64,000 nt of DNA, from the NCBI GenBank assembly GCA_008921705.1, contig VFFE01007486.1, positions 2,078,291 to 2,142,290 of the forward strand, given 5' to 3'. Below, piece after piece: positions 37,601 to 50,916 of this stretch. The first letter of the stretch is position 1. Each line of letters starts with the position of its first letter. Position numbers and translations under genes: made by a program. The notes beneath the pieces are model-generated. The model made no database searches, was not told the DNA's origin, and saw only the letters and a program-made list of their open reading frames with translations. Source of the DNA: Burhinus oedicnemus. Its lineage: Eukaryota; Chordata; Aves; Charadriiformes; Burhinidae.

Positions 37601-40600
37601 CAGTTAATCACAGTTTCACAATATTTTAGGTCCTGTAAGAGTGGGCATCCCCCAGTCTTTTGTGGTGCTGTTCAGGATATTATTTTTAAAAGTAGAAACT
37701 AGAGAAATGTACTCCCAGAAGTCACATATATAAAGCAAGGAAAGGAGAATGGTTGGGATAGAGATAACATTTATATTTGGCTTCTAGACAGATCTAGTCA
37801 AGAAAGCTCAGGACCAGAGCTTGGGAAAATGGGACAGGAGAGTGTCAGAGACCTCACAGCATTGCACCAGGATGGTGGGATGGGATTTACATTAACAGGA
37901 TAAACTGGAGACCCAGGGAAAAGACGTACCTAAAGTACTGATTTGGAGGAGAAGCTAAAGGTTGCTTTGTAGCTGTTCAACTGTTTTATTCTAGAAGAAG
38001 TGAATGCTGTAGTTCTGTTTGGGAGCACAAGTATATACAGTATTATTGACACAAAGGAAATGAGGGGATGACAGACATTAGAGACGTTAGCTCTTTTTTT
38101 TACAGCCAGAGGATTCATCTTTTCTGGGAACTATGCCTAATGCTAGCTAAGATTGAGGGTGTGTAAATGATCTGTGCACTTCACTGTCTCACATCAATTA
38201 TGCATTTTACCTCACACTTTATTTTATCTGGTATTTGCCCTTTGTCAGTGCACAAATTGGAAGAGCAGTCAGGAGAACAGGCTCCACAAAGATAATACAC
38301 TTGTGTCCCTGAGGACTTGCCTTCTCTAGAATAATAGGCTCCTTAAAACAAGACATTAAGAAAATGTATTGATTCCCATCAGATTAATTTTTTTCCTTGC
38401 ACTCTAGGACTGAGGGACTTGCATGATTTGCTAATCAGGCTTGAGTTGGTATGACATGTGGGTTCTTCAGACTTTCTCATGAAAAAACTTGTTCCTGATG
38501 AGTGGCAAAAGAACAAAAAAAAATATTGCTTCATGTCTTTCCTCGTCACTTAGATTTATGAAATCAACTTTGAAATAAATGTTACGTTGACAGTACAACT
38601 TTTAATGTTGAGGCACCTCCATGCTTCTAGTGCTAATCAGAAAACAGAGAGGTTGGGTCCTTTTCCAGTAGGTATGTCTCAGACTCTTGAAACAGAAATC
38701 AGTATTAAGCTTTGATTTAAAATAGATCTTTCTGTAGACCTCTTGAGCAACATCAAGACCCCACCTTGCACATGCACTAGCAAAAGATAACTATTTTAGA
38801 AGCCACCTCCAGCAGGTTTGTGGATCTCAGCAGCTTTTTAGTTAATTAGTACACTTTCAATATTTCAGAGAACAGGTAGAAATTAATTTTATAAATCTGG
38901 TGATCCTGATGTAGAAACAAATTTATGGATGTCTTTGTTCTCCTTCAGACAGCTTTGCATTTAGATCTGCTAAACTCAATGGGCAAACGCTCAATAAATG
39001 TCAGTGATCTTAGCAACTACTCACTTAATTTGGGAAGGCTGATCAAGGAAACTTTCCTGCCCTCTTCAAACCAAAGCAATGCTGAGAGTATTAATTTTAA
39101 AATGCTGTGACAGGACTCTTGTTAGTGATCTTAGTGTTTTATGCTGCTGTAATTAAACTTGACTAATATATAAAAGCTGACACATGGTGACAAAATTCAT
39201 AATTCTTAAATGTGTTCTTCTTGGAGAGTTTGAAGCCACCTTAGTGTTTCATTAGTTGAAATGTAATAACAGACTTGTGCTTTAAGAAAGCAAGTGGGAG
39301 GCATAAATACTCTCCTATATGAGCTTGGTAAGAACTGGATATTTTGAACAATCTAGAAAATGTTTATTTTCCCAGGCTAGTGTACCAAATTCAAGAAACC
39401 TTCAAACAGATTTTTTTCAGAAAGTCAGAAAATAGAAAGTCTTCCCCTTCTTTCCCACACTTCCCTCCCCTTCTTTTCTGTTTCAGATATTTGGGTGATT
39501 TAGGTAAGTGTTCAGGGTCAGTGAATTAAAAACTGAAAAAATTGTTAGAACGTGTTTCAAATTTTATGTGAAGGTCAATGAATGTTTTGAAAAAAATAGT
39601 TTCAATACATGGTTTGCAAATCCAGAGTAAGGTCATGTGTGAGATTTGATGAAAAATGTAATTTTAAGTACTCAGTGCAATACTTGCAGATATCTATTAA
39701 TGAGGAGTTACTCTGTATTTAAAAAGCAGCAATACCACTACAGTGAGATGTGTTATTCTGAAAATATAAAGAAGCTTAAAACCTATTTTTATTCATATTT
39801 AAATTAGTCTTACAACTGTTTTGCCTGGAATAGAAAATCTCACCTACTCCATGGATATCTGCCACTGAAATCAGCTATATTGAATGAGTTTATTCCTTCT
39901 CTAAGAATTCAGAGGCACTACTTGCTAAACAGAGAGGCACATACTTTGAGTACCCTGCTTTTCACGCACACTGCATTTAAACATATAAAGGCATTGACAT
40001 ATTATCTTCATTCAAGAGAAAAAGCTATCTCAGAATAACTTTATTTCAAAATACACCTGCAATTAGAATTTTGGCAAAAATATCCTTGCCTTAAAATCTC
40101 AGTTTAATATCTCACAAAGATGGTTCCTTTTTATATTAAATTTAGTAATGCTCTCTGACGAATTAGTATCAAGGAATTAATGAAGGAAACATTTACCATT
40201 TGAAGAATACGATGAAATAAATTAAACTGAAAACCTACCTCAGTTTAGATAACTACCAGCAGTTCTGCTTTTTACCACTTTTCTACAGACTCGATTGCTT
40301 CCCCCTTCCCCCTTTGTGAGCAGATGTCTAGAAATCTGCCACTGGTTTATGCAGATGGAAAACACTGTTTTCCCTGGGTCCTCTCCGTTCCCCTGCTTGC
40401 CATATCCCGTACTTCAGACACTCCTTCCACAGATTTAAGGATATCTTGTTGAACAGTTGATCTATGAGCTTAATGGATGTTGCATATTTAATTAATGGGT
40501 CCAGAAGATGATTGTGCTTTCTTCAAATTGTTGCTGATTTCTTGTGTTTGGGTAAACCTCTTTTCTTCGGTTTTAGTTAGATGTTTGTAATTTTAATTGT

Positions 40601-43600
40601 TGCACTGATGGTAAATGGCAATGTGCTGGTTTTCTTGTCCCTCTTTTCCAAATACTCAAAAATAACTTAAACTGTCATCAAAACCTGTATGCTGCAACGT
40701 ACGAATAAGGAACTTCAATTATCACTTCTTGACACTCAAAAGATCATTCTGAAATTATGTTCACACCAAAATTACCGTATTTTCAAACTCAAAAGGATAA
40801 ACACCAGTCTTTGACACTTACAGAATGTCAGTCTATGCAGACAAATTCTGTAACTACCTCATACATAGCCCTTTTAGGCTATGTATTTGAATTTTACACA
40901 AGAAAGAAAGAAAGAAATCAGGGTTTAATTCCCTACTGCCTTCCATCCTCTGTAATGTAAAGTGATGTCACTTCATCTTTTGTAATGGGAAAAAAATCAC
41001 CAATCTGACACATTGCCACTTCCACTTACACAAAACAAATGGAGCAATCAGCTGATATGGACTTGTGCATTATAACAGCGTATAACTGTTAATGACCGTG
41101 TGCATGACATGAATGGAACCGGCCATTTTTCATGGGGTATCTTGTTTCACAAAGCAGTGTGCAGTTGAATCCCAGCAATACTCTGGAAACTGATAAAAGA
41201 GAGTGAAAGAGGTTTTGTAGCAATAATCAAAATTACCAACTGATATAAAGTAGCCTTGTTTTAATTAAACTTTCTAAGTCACAATTCCTGGCCAATACCT
41301 ATGAATCTTTCTTCATAGAGAAAGGCCTTTCTATTTTTCTATTTCCAATGGAGATACGCTGATTCATTGAAAACTTGAACTTGAATTCTTTGCAAAGAGC
41401 TGGAGATTTTCCCCATCAAACTTGAGGCCACTGTATCTAAATATAAGGAAGTTAACTTAATGATCAGTGGGATAATTTTGGTGAAACTTACTGAGCCACT
41501 TATCTGTAGAGGATAGCACGATTTATTCCTATAGTAGACCAAATAAGCAGGAAACGTGGACAGGTTGCTAAATCATTGATGTGAATAATGACAGTATTTC
41601 TCTGTCTAGACAGCCAAGGTGGATAAAATGATGAGTCTGAGAACGTTTTTCTGAATCTTGTCTACTCCCATGACCATGCAATGAAATGCCATGTCATATA
41701 AACGTAAAGGATATCTTCTGTCTCTTGGAAGACAGGGGGATCGCTGAAATGGTGCTTCAATTCTCTCTCTCTGACTCCTTCAGAAATAATATACTGTGGC
41801 TTGGGATGAACATATCATTAGAATTTCTTGATTAAACTTTTATGCTGCTCATTGAATATTTCAGGGGAAGAACATAAGAAAAATACAGGAAGCTGTAACA
41901 TACTTAATACTTCACTTCTTACTAGCCCAGTGTCAAAAATGTTTTCCTAGCCTCTTTGACTGAAGCCAACATTCAGATTGCTTCCTCTGCATGCCCTACA
42001 TAGGCAGCACCATTGCTGAAGAATTAATTTCGGAAGTCAGAGCTTCTCAGCTGCTGGACATGTGGTATCCTTACCTGCACAGCTGAGAGTGGTGGGTGCC
42101 ACTGAAGAGCCCCTCATTGCCTGTACAGGGAGCACAGACACTGCCACAGAGAGTGAGAGAGTGCTCACACAAGCAGAGCAGGATGCAGGTAGGAGCCAGC
42201 CAGTTGCCAAGTTGAGCACATAGCGTAGCTGTGATCCTACCCTCTCTATGCCTTAGATACCTGCCTCAAAGCTACACACTAAGGCCCTTTATTTGCTCTG
42301 GACTTGGAGGATTAAAACTAGATTCCTCTCTTGAAGGCAAAGGAGGACTTAGTACTTTTATGTCAGGGGACTGGCTAGAATACCTCTCATCTAGCAGCCT
42401 CATGACTCAAACTTTGTCAATAAGGAGGAAAGCTAGGTTTCAGTCTTTCTTCAGCATGTTCTGGCTTTGCTAAAGCCTCTCCTGTTGAAGCTGGGCTACC
42501 GAGCAGGATGGTTTGAAGGATGATGGAGAAAATTAGCAAGTGGTAACATAATTTTATATCCTGGTTTTGATAACTCAGCTTTTAAAGCTGTATGGTCTAA
42601 TTCTCCTTCTGCTCATACAGTAACAGTAATTTTTTTTTTTTTTAGAAGTATATTGGAAATAAGAATTTAGCTCAGATCTGTGAACTGTCTTACAGTATTT
42701 GGGGTAAATCTGAAATAACTATTAATTCATAATTCAGCAACAGAACAGATGAGAACAGGGATTGACCTCTGCGACTGTTTGGACAAGAGTGTGCTTTTGA
42801 CACACATACTCTGTGTACAGCAAACTTTGTAATGTGAAACTGGAGAAAAAACTAAACATCTGTAAGCCCATTGTTGAGGTGGGGTCATAGAGTTCAGGCG
42901 GGTATTTGGCATATGTGGTGAAGAAGAAATAAGCTTTGTAGAAGGAAACACTCATGAAATCTGAAAATATTCTCTCCTCACATTCCTTTTTTGTTCCTTC
43001 TGTTGTTAGTTCCTGGAACCGTAATTCAATGCTGGGCATCAGCCTTGTAGAAGAACTTAAGCCTTAAGACTTAAACAATCCATACTGAAAGTTATTCCTC
43101 CCAGGAAAGATGCTGGAGCTCAGCTCCTGGAAGCCCTTTTGCGTTCCTTGTGTATATCACCTGGAAACACCACCTTGTTTTGTTGCAATCCTTATCCCTG
43201 ATTGGGACAAAAATCAGAACTCACTACATTGCATTCTGGTTTTTCATATGCATATATGCACCCACACCCTGCATATATGCAGTATATGACAACAATACCT
43301 TACAGGAAAAGATCCCTCAATCAATAGAAAAAAAAGACTTTGGAAGTAAATTAGCAAAATTAAATGGCAAAGTTTTTCATAAATCCTCGAATTCTCTGAC
43401 TCATATCAAAGCTTTAAACTCAATATAATTTTGAATCTCTGCTGTTTTAAGGACTAGATGAGGAGCAGAAACACCTTCTGAGATTCCTCTGTGACCTATC
43501 AGCACTTGGAAAAAAAGCAGGCACTTAAAGATGACCGTACCTCAAACAGTGCAGACAAGCAAGTACAAATCTACATCTTTACCCTGTGACTGTGCTCCTC

Positions 43601-46300
43601 ATCTGCAACAGCAGCCGATTGCTGTATCCAACCTCCCGCTGAGGAAAGGGTGTGAAGCAAAGCTATTTCTGTGTTACTCCAAAGCTAAAATAGCACTAGG
43701 CCTTTGACATTCTTCTGAGAAAGCTGTAGTTTATCAGCAAAATATAATCTTTAGGAAATTAGAACAGAATTCTTTGAAATGTTACGGTAGTCTGAAATTC
43801 CATTCTAGTGCAATTTCTAATGAGTGTAGTGATTAAAATTTGCTCATACCAATGTTGTTCTGTAGTCCCCTCCACTTTAATTACTACATCAAAAAACATG
43901 CAAAAGCACATAAAAAAAAAGTAAATATTCTTTCCGAATATACAAATTCTAGGATATTTCTAATTTTTTTTCTCCAAAATTTCACTTTTGAATAACTGCA
44001 TGTTAGAATGTTTTTGATTATTTAAAATGTTATGAAAATCTGTATAATGTTAACAATGTCAGTGCTTATTTTTGTTTCAAAAAATAGATGGAAATGGATC
44101 AAGACAAAAGACAGTACAACTTTCATAAAATGACAGACATACATAACAGGAGTGGATTGCAAAAGCAAGATTTGCAAACAGACAAAAACTAATGTTGAAG
44201 AGTATAAACAAGTATCCTGGCACTTACTATACAAATTTCATCCCAAGATTTTCTTTGCTAGCAGCCAGTAAGTGATTACATAGTACGTAATCCTAGTAAG
44301 ACAAATTTGGGCATGAGAAAACTCTGCTGTCAGTACTAACATCCTTTGTGTCTGAGTAGTGCCACAGATTCCGAGACAAAACAATGAAACTGTTCTTGTG
44401 TCTTTAACCTTTATCCATTGGTGTGTGATACTGGGCATGGTCAATGCTGAACAAACAGCATTGGTGTGCATCTCATGACAGCAACAGGGATACAGCTGAG
44501 AGTAACATTCAGTCTGTCGACTGAAAATTTAAAGCTAGAATAAGGAGAAGTAAATTCGACACAACTGGCCTGTGCAATCTGTGCGCAAACAATCTTAGCT
44601 TGGCAAGACAGGCAGAACAGGTAGGAGCTGCATAACACCGGGCTGGTTTGAGCTCATGTATGGGCAAAACCCAGCACACTCAAAGTGAGTGCAACTTGCC
44701 AACTTTAGAAGAAATAGTAAATCCATACAATTATAGAGAATGTCGTAAGTTCTACCCACACTGACTAAAGCTAACTAATGCACAAGAGTGCAAAAGGCAT
44801 GCAATGAGAAAAAGAAAAACTGCTTGCTGTAATTCAGTGAGTAAAAGTGAAAAGAAGAACAACTGGCATAGGTGGGAGGGTAAATCTGAGAAATCACTTA
44901 TGAATATTTTGAAACATCCGATACTGTATTGAAACTGGAACTGCTGAAATGTTTTGGCTGCTCTTCCTAAAGTTTTTTTCTTCTTCTCACGGTGAACGGT
45001 CTGGAGAAAAGTATTTCATTTGGGAGGCGTAGTGCTTTATCAAGCAGGCTCAGCCTCACCGAGTCCTCAACCCTGGCAGAATGAGGGATAAAATGCTTGG
45101 CCATGAACTGGTGAAGGTGAGCTGTAACATGTTCAGCTGGACCTTGGACAAAGCAGAGCACCCGCAAGTTCCTTTTTTTAAACAGTGGGGATAGAGCTTA
45201 GGGTGCCTGCATGCCTCTGTCTGGCAAGCTGATAACAGGATGCTCACCAAAATGAGAGGTGGTAGTAGGTACATATTGTGTAACAGGATCTTTTCCCTCA
45301 ATAGCTAAAACGTACATTCGACAATATAAAAAAGAAGGCAGGGAAGGTAGTTAGAAGGAGTTATTAGATATGGTGCTTTTTTAAACTTTTTGCCAGAGAA
45401 GATGCTCTCCAGCTGCTCTGTTGCATTTAGCAGTGCCTCTCCCTCCTTATTGAGGTAGCCCTGATCCACTGGCAGGTGAATACTTGCACTCTGCTTGTAT
45501 TAACTTGCTAAAACAAACTACTGGGGAAATCATGAGCCTCAAAATTAATCCGGGTGGATAAGGTAATGGACTTAAACACAACCCTCTCTGAAATGTACCT
45601 TTTGATAAACAGTTTGAGCTGTACCTATCTGTACCCTATCCAGATTAATCCACCTCCTACCAGTACTAGATGAAAGCAGTGATTTGCTATAATTTTCATG
45701 TTGTAAGGACCCGTCAGGATGACATACCAACCATTTATAAAGGACAAGTAGGAAGTGGGTTTAACCATTTTGGGTTGTTGTCGCATGGTGTTGGAAAAAC
45801 ACCAGCGCAATACCTTCCATTTTCTGAGAAAGGGAAATTTATATAAATTCTGGGCTTCATCTGGAATCTTCAAAAAGATACAAGGTTCTTCCACCTACAA
45901 AAAGATTCCTAGCAATATTGGACAAACAAAATGAAATTATTGCATGGTGAATGAGAGCTGTGCTCTGCCATTCCAATCTGGAGTAAAAAAAGAGCCCAGC
46001 AGCAAGCGCAACCTATAAAACTCTTTGTATTTTGATATGAGCGATTTACAGAAACAAGGCAGATGTGATAACTGTATAAGCAAAATGCACAGCACCGTAA
46101 CACCCATAGCTACTGGGTTTTGCCGGTTGTGCTTGGCTTTCTTGACCTTTTTTTTTTTTTTTCCCCTTCTTATTTTAGAGTAGAGAAAAATGATCCGTCT
46201 GCAGCGAGGGAGGCTGATCTTTTTGTAACACCTCCGCATCGGCTTTGGGGCATAGCAAGGCAAGGTGTGCCGGGGGAGTTTTGTAGGCGTGTTAAAAACT
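34651..46300. other. intergenic, nothing recognised
   Basis: About 11.6 kb of AT-rich sequence between the unnamed gene and the SCIN promoter. Two mildly GC-richer patches (36.38-36.60 kb, containing AATAAA near 36598, and 42.03-42.20 kb) have no identifiable content. I see no cysteine-rich EGF-like exon on the - strand and no RNA gene. Confidence 0.45.
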
Positions 46301-46460
46301 AAGAAAAAAAAACCCAAAAACTCAGCCAGCCTGCACCAGGGCCGCCAGCGGGAGCCGGGGAGGGAAAGCGCATCCCGGTGCCCTGCGGGGACCAACCGCT
46401 CCTCTCGCCGGGCTCCCGCCCCGGGCTGGCCCCGCTCCGCCCGGGGGCCGGGCCGAGCGC

Positions 46461-46466
46461 TATAAA
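46461..46466 (+). promoter_or_regulatory. TATA box of SCIN
   Basis: GCTATAAAGCCGG is a near-consensus TATA element inside the CpG island. Initiation about 25-30 bp downstream would fall near 46490, giving a 5' UTR of only some 20 nt before the ATG at 46512. The TATA match is seen directly. The start site is inferred. Confidence 0.55.
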
Positions 46467-46511
46467 GCCGGTGCTGGCGAACGGGCGGCGCTGCCTTTCT
46501 GCTCCCCCACC

Positions 46512-46710
46512 ATGGCACCCGACCGGCCCCCGCCGGCCTTCGCCGAGGCCGGGAAGCAGAGCGGGCTGCAGGTGTGGCGGGTCGAGCGGCTGGAGCTGGT
46601 GCCGGTGCCCCCCAGCCTGCACGGCGACTTCTTCGTGGGGGACGCCTACCTGGTGCTGCACACCGTCCGCCGCGCCGCCGCCACCGCCTACCGCCTCCAC
46701 TACTGGCTCG
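46512..46710 (+). CDS. SCIN: scinderin (adseverin), first coding exon
   Basis: Scinderin is a calcium-dependent actin filament severing, capping and nucleating protein of the gelsolin family, with six gelsolin-like repeats, acting at the cortical cytoskeleton. The ATG at 46512 has a near-perfect context (CCACCATGG). The exon encodes 66 residues and ends in phase 1 at CTCG|GTAGGC, so the split codon is Gly as in the family (YWL-G). After a variable Pro-rich start come [20 protein letters not shown] and [14 protein letters not shown]. The latter is the first core strand of gelsolin repeat 1, and its Gly-Asp pair corresponds to part of a known calcium site in gelsolin. [11 protein letters not shown] and the lack of a signal peptide favour scinderin over plasma gelsolin. 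Villin and advillin start differently. Confidence 0.92.
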
Positions 46711-49700
46711 GTAGGCAGCGGGGCGGTGCGGGGGGCTCGGGGCCGGGGGGCAGCGCCGGCCGGCGGTGAGTGCCCGGGCTGTTCCTGAAGTTTCTCGCTG
46801 GGCTCCAGGGAATCGGGAGCTGAATTTCTCCCCCCCCCCCTCCCCGCTCTTCAGAAGTGCAGCGTGCGTGAAGCTTCCGAGCTGAGGCACTTAGTAACAG
46901 AAGTAGGGCTACGGCCAAGGATCTGGGCGATGCCAAGCCTCACCCCTTCTGATGCGGCGGTGCGGAGGGGCTCTGGGGATGAGAAAGTGGGGTATGGCAG
47001 AGAGGTGAACGCTTGCTTGCTTTGGGATGCTAGTTTGGAAAAATGGTGAAGAGTTAAAGTCAAGTCTTGGCTGCATCCAACCAAGATTCACATTCAGATG
47101 AAGTCATTCAGATGAAGAGTTTTTTTAAACCAAAATTCCATCTCTGCTCTCTCCCTGTGGTATTGTTGCACTGCTTTGTGTCCAGATGTTGCCTTTTCCA
47201 GCTAGACTAATTTTGTTTTCTGATGACACAGAGATTGGAGGCAAAGTCACCAGGTTTTCTGTAAAACCTCTTTAATATCAGTCTGACAGACTCCTGAAGC
47301 AACTGGGAACACTGGAATTGGGCTGATGTCTTTTGCCTTCAACCTTGACTAGCACAGTGTTTACAGCAAAATAGGAGTCTGACATCAGGATGCATTTTAG
47401 GTGACTTCCTCATCTTTGGAGCTTTCTTGAGACTTCCCTGTCTGGTCACCAAGTCATCTGACCACAGTGGCTGCTATGTAGCTGTCTGAGATCTATTACT
47501 TTGTTCTTGTTTCATCATCACAAGATTTGTGTTTGTATGCAATTATCTCGGTGAATGCACATAAAGACAGGTCAATGTGTATTAACATTAATGTGTTTGA
47601 GTTGCTGTGATTCTCATTGTACTTCTGGATGCATTGAAAAAGAATAGTAGATAAAGCTGGGATTGTTTTTGCATAAATGTTTGAAGCTTGTTTAGTTTCG
47701 CGTGTGTTATGAGTTATCCAGCTGGCATGTGGGACAGTGTCTGTCTCTGATGAGTATAATCATAGATGGCAGCATAAATGAATTTCTGGCAGGTGTTCTT
47801 ATGTTAATAGCAGGGTTTGGCTATTTAGACTTTTGTTAATGAAGTTAGAACTATTCATGTAGTAGTTAAGGTATAGTAGACTCTTCCCAGGGTAAGATGC
47901 AAGGACTCTTTGCAACTAGAAGTAAAGTCGAAACAGTGACTGACTTGGCACTAATTAAAACCTCTTTGCTGTTGGCTAAAGACCTTTAGTTGTATATGCT
48001 GATGCACATCTCGTGCTGATGTGGTGATATCCAGATATTGTAAATAGCTTCAGTTAATCAGGGCACACATCATTCTTATGCAACTGCCAGGTTGGCAGCA
48101 GAGTGGCTAACTGCTGGGAAATCCCTTCCTGCACACAAGATATTCCAGTAGTGGGGTGGAGGTGCTCAAACACTGGTGCAAGCTTATCAGCAACAGCAGA
48201 CCAGAACTTCATACAAGGTGTATGGGGAAGGGCAGTCACATTCAGAGCAGGAGTTGGAATAACTTTGATATTTTTGCTGACTGATTCTCATCACTGTTAC
48301 ATACACCAAACTTACCTCTCATGAGCAAACACTTTACAACCTGTGGGCCAGGAAGACCTCAGTAGGGTCTGAAGACTTCCCATAAGCCATCTCTGAAGAG
48401 TAACAGCAGTCATTAACAGTCAGACTTTGGGATGGAAAGAACTCTTGTGAAATTAGATTGATGGAAACCTTACAGACTTTGGACTTGATACTTCACAAAG
48501 TCCTTGCCATTTAGTGACACTGTCACTACTCCTGACTGTTATGTGGCGTGTGTTATTGTGTGGGTCTCATGGGGTGGCTTTGAGCCTGGACAGATTCTGA
48601 CTTCACCAAAAAAGATCCCAAATTCAGAATAAAAGCAGAGCATTGAGTTTTCATATTATATAGTGGTAAACTTCCTCCTAATACCCTGCTTGGGTGTACT
48701 CATGGGGTTAGAAGGAGGTCTAGACTATGGGAGGATGGTCTGTGACCTTGATGCAGTCTTGTGTTGACTGGCATCCTAGGGTTAAAGTGACCAAATTACA
48801 AATTCTCATACCTGGGTAGGCTGTAAACAGCCAGGAGGTGAGGGGTTACATCTCCCAAGGTACACCCCAAACTCTCAGAATAGCTCTTCTCCCTCAATTC
48901 TCTCCAGCTTTTATCTCTGTGTACATTTTTTAACAGCTCAGGGCCTGCTCTTTAGCCAGTAGGGCGAGTGGCGCAGCATAGTCCCATGCAAACAGCTGAA
49001 CCATCTCCTTCCTCCCCCTTTGACTTCCGTTTAAACAGAAGTGAACATGTTTCCGAAGTGTTTCTTCAGAAAATGAAAAATTAGACAGATGCCACTAATA
49101 CGCAGAACCTTTGGTTACAACTTGTTGCAATTTGGATGCTGAATCTTTGCTCTTTTACTTTGCAAGTTAGTCTTCACTAGCACTGTACCCTAGGATTAGT
49201 GTGGGTTTTATTTTTCTAACTCAATGCAATCCAAGCTTTATCTTAAATGTAACATCTCTCTTAAAATAGTTCAGTATGAAAAAGGATTGATAGACGAACT
49301 GTCTCTCTGAAGTTGTTACACTTTGTCTCCCTCTGTTAATAAAACCAAAGCTGTTGCTGAAGAACTTGATAAATGTACAGCTTTCCACAACTACTTACAA
49401 TAATATACGAAAGCTATACAGGAGAAATATTTTATCTTGAACGTGTACAGTGCCAGGGCCTTTTTTTAAAGACCATAGGGGGCAGGGAGGCACCTGATTT
49501 TCTCTTACTTCTGGTGAAATGTATCATAATCTCTGAGGGAGGATTACTTCACAACTTTTCTGTCCCTCAGCTGCAAAACTGCAGCTTGCATGGTACTTTG
49601 TCCTTACCAACACTAGATGTGAATTTGCAAAAGAAAAAAAATTTTTTTAACTACTAATTTTAACTACTAATAATCAATTAGAAAACAGATTTCTAAAGAA

Positions 49701-50856
49701 AACAAATTACAGAATCTCTTCACCAAATATGTCTGACTACTACCTGAGACCAGAGTCCTAGGGAACCACAAATCCTTGTTTAACTTGACTTTTTGTTTTG
49801 TCACCTAATACTTAAACGTTTTATTCAAATCATTCAAGTACACCATCTGTTTTAGTAAAAAGAGTTCAGACATGGGTGACCAATGTTGCAGTAAAAGGGT
49901 TTGGGGAAGGAAAATTTCAAACATCATGTAACTTGACTTACCTAACACTCCCCTTCACAGCTTTTTGCTTAGAAAAACTTACGCTTGCATACTCTAAAAC
50001 CATGTCTATGGGCAGCAATGCTTTTCTGGGCATTTAAGCTAATCATCATTGGTTACTCTGAGTTTCTGGGCCTGCCCTTGTTCCCACTATCACAGTTGTT
50101 CCACTGACCTGAAGCTTTCTATGCAAAAGCCAATGTTTTACCAGGTATCTCATGTACGGTGAAGTGCTGTCCAGGTCGGGTAATTTCTGAACAACGTAAC
50201 TCAGGTGCTGCAGTGATATTGGCATGGCCAAGCAATCATTGTGGATCTGTCATGGTAGCTGTATCCATTTTTAACTTTGCTCAGAGATCCTGGCTTGGAT
50301 GTCCACACTGGCACTTGAGGGATATCTTAGCAGCTAGGCTAATCTGAAGGGAGCTGTCTCAACTTGAAACTATCACTAGTGGAAATGCCATGTACTATGC
50401 TGGTATGAGGCTACTTGTGGAATTAAGACTGGCTATAGCCCACTTTGCATGATTTCTATTAAATATTCTTAGTGTTTTTTAACTATTTTTACCCCTTGCC
50501 CCCAGACATTAAGTGATAAGACCTATCCATGTGAACCTATCCAGACCTATCCAGTCTGGTAAAAATTTTGTTCTTATTCCTATATACTCTGGCTTATTTA
50601 TAGTTGTTTGGCCTCAGACTATAAGGCAAATCCGTTTTTCATACGGCTTGAACAACCTACACTTGGATTGATGCTCACTTTTTTTTTAACAGTGTTTCAC
50701 TGACTATTTTATTGCACAGCAGCTGTGAGATTGAGCCTGGTAGTAGTTCTTATCTCTAACACTGTTCCAAAACCAGTTTTCTTCAACTCTGAACCCTGTT
50801 GTGTAATTACAAGCAATAAATCTGAAGGATCTAGTCCTAATGGGCATGAATAAGCC

Positions 50857-50859
<3 letters not shown>
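46711..50859 (+). other. SCIN intron 1, left part
   Basis: Starts with the donor GTAGGC. It is GC-rich for the first 300 bp and then AT-rich. I looked for the expected second and third exons and did not find them here. No repeat element is recognised. A small AACCTATCCAG-like repeat occurs at 50519-50555. Confidence 0.6.

Positions 50860-50894
<35 letters not shown>
50815..50894 (+). other. AATAAA signal followed by 35-A tract at a gap edge
   Basis: AATAAA at 50815-50820 is followed 39 bp later by an uninterrupted run of 35 A (50860-50894), and the assembly breaks two bases later. This is the layout of a polyadenylated RNA copied back into DNA, but no parent transcript is recognised upstream. 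A simple A-tract that stopped the assembler is the plain alternative. Confidence 0.4.
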
Positions 50895-50895
<1 letters not shown>

Positions 50896-50896
50896 A

Positions 50897-50916
50897 NNNN
50901 NNNNNNNNNNNNNNNN
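50897..50916. other. assembly gap (20 N)
   Basis: Twenty N in a row directly after a long poly(A) tract. The true size is not given by the N count. The gap lies inside SCIN between the first coding exon and the exon at 61053, where two exons are expected. Confidence 0.99.

Larger units (their letters stand above)
46320..46790. promoter_or_regulatory. CpG-rich promoter island of SCIN
   Basis: A dense G+C and CpG block starting about 190 bp before the SCIN start codon and running through exon 1 into intron 1. The flanks are AT-rich. The composition opens long Pro/Arg/Gly-rich frames on both strands, including one of 317 codons on the - strand, which are artefacts. It has the features of a CpG-island promoter and also contains a TATA box. 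Confidence 0.75.

Noticed and set aside
45937..46890. 317-codon frame on the - strand, the longest in the window
   Set aside because: It runs antisense through the SCIN CpG island. Its Arg/Pro/Gly composition is what GC-rich DNA gives in any stop-poor frame.
46700..46936. - strand frame whose start looks like a signal peptide (Leu-rich after Met-Ala-Ser)
   Set aside because: The first codon is TTG, not ATG. The frame is antisense to SCIN exon 1 and intron 1, and no VWDE-like or other domain follows.
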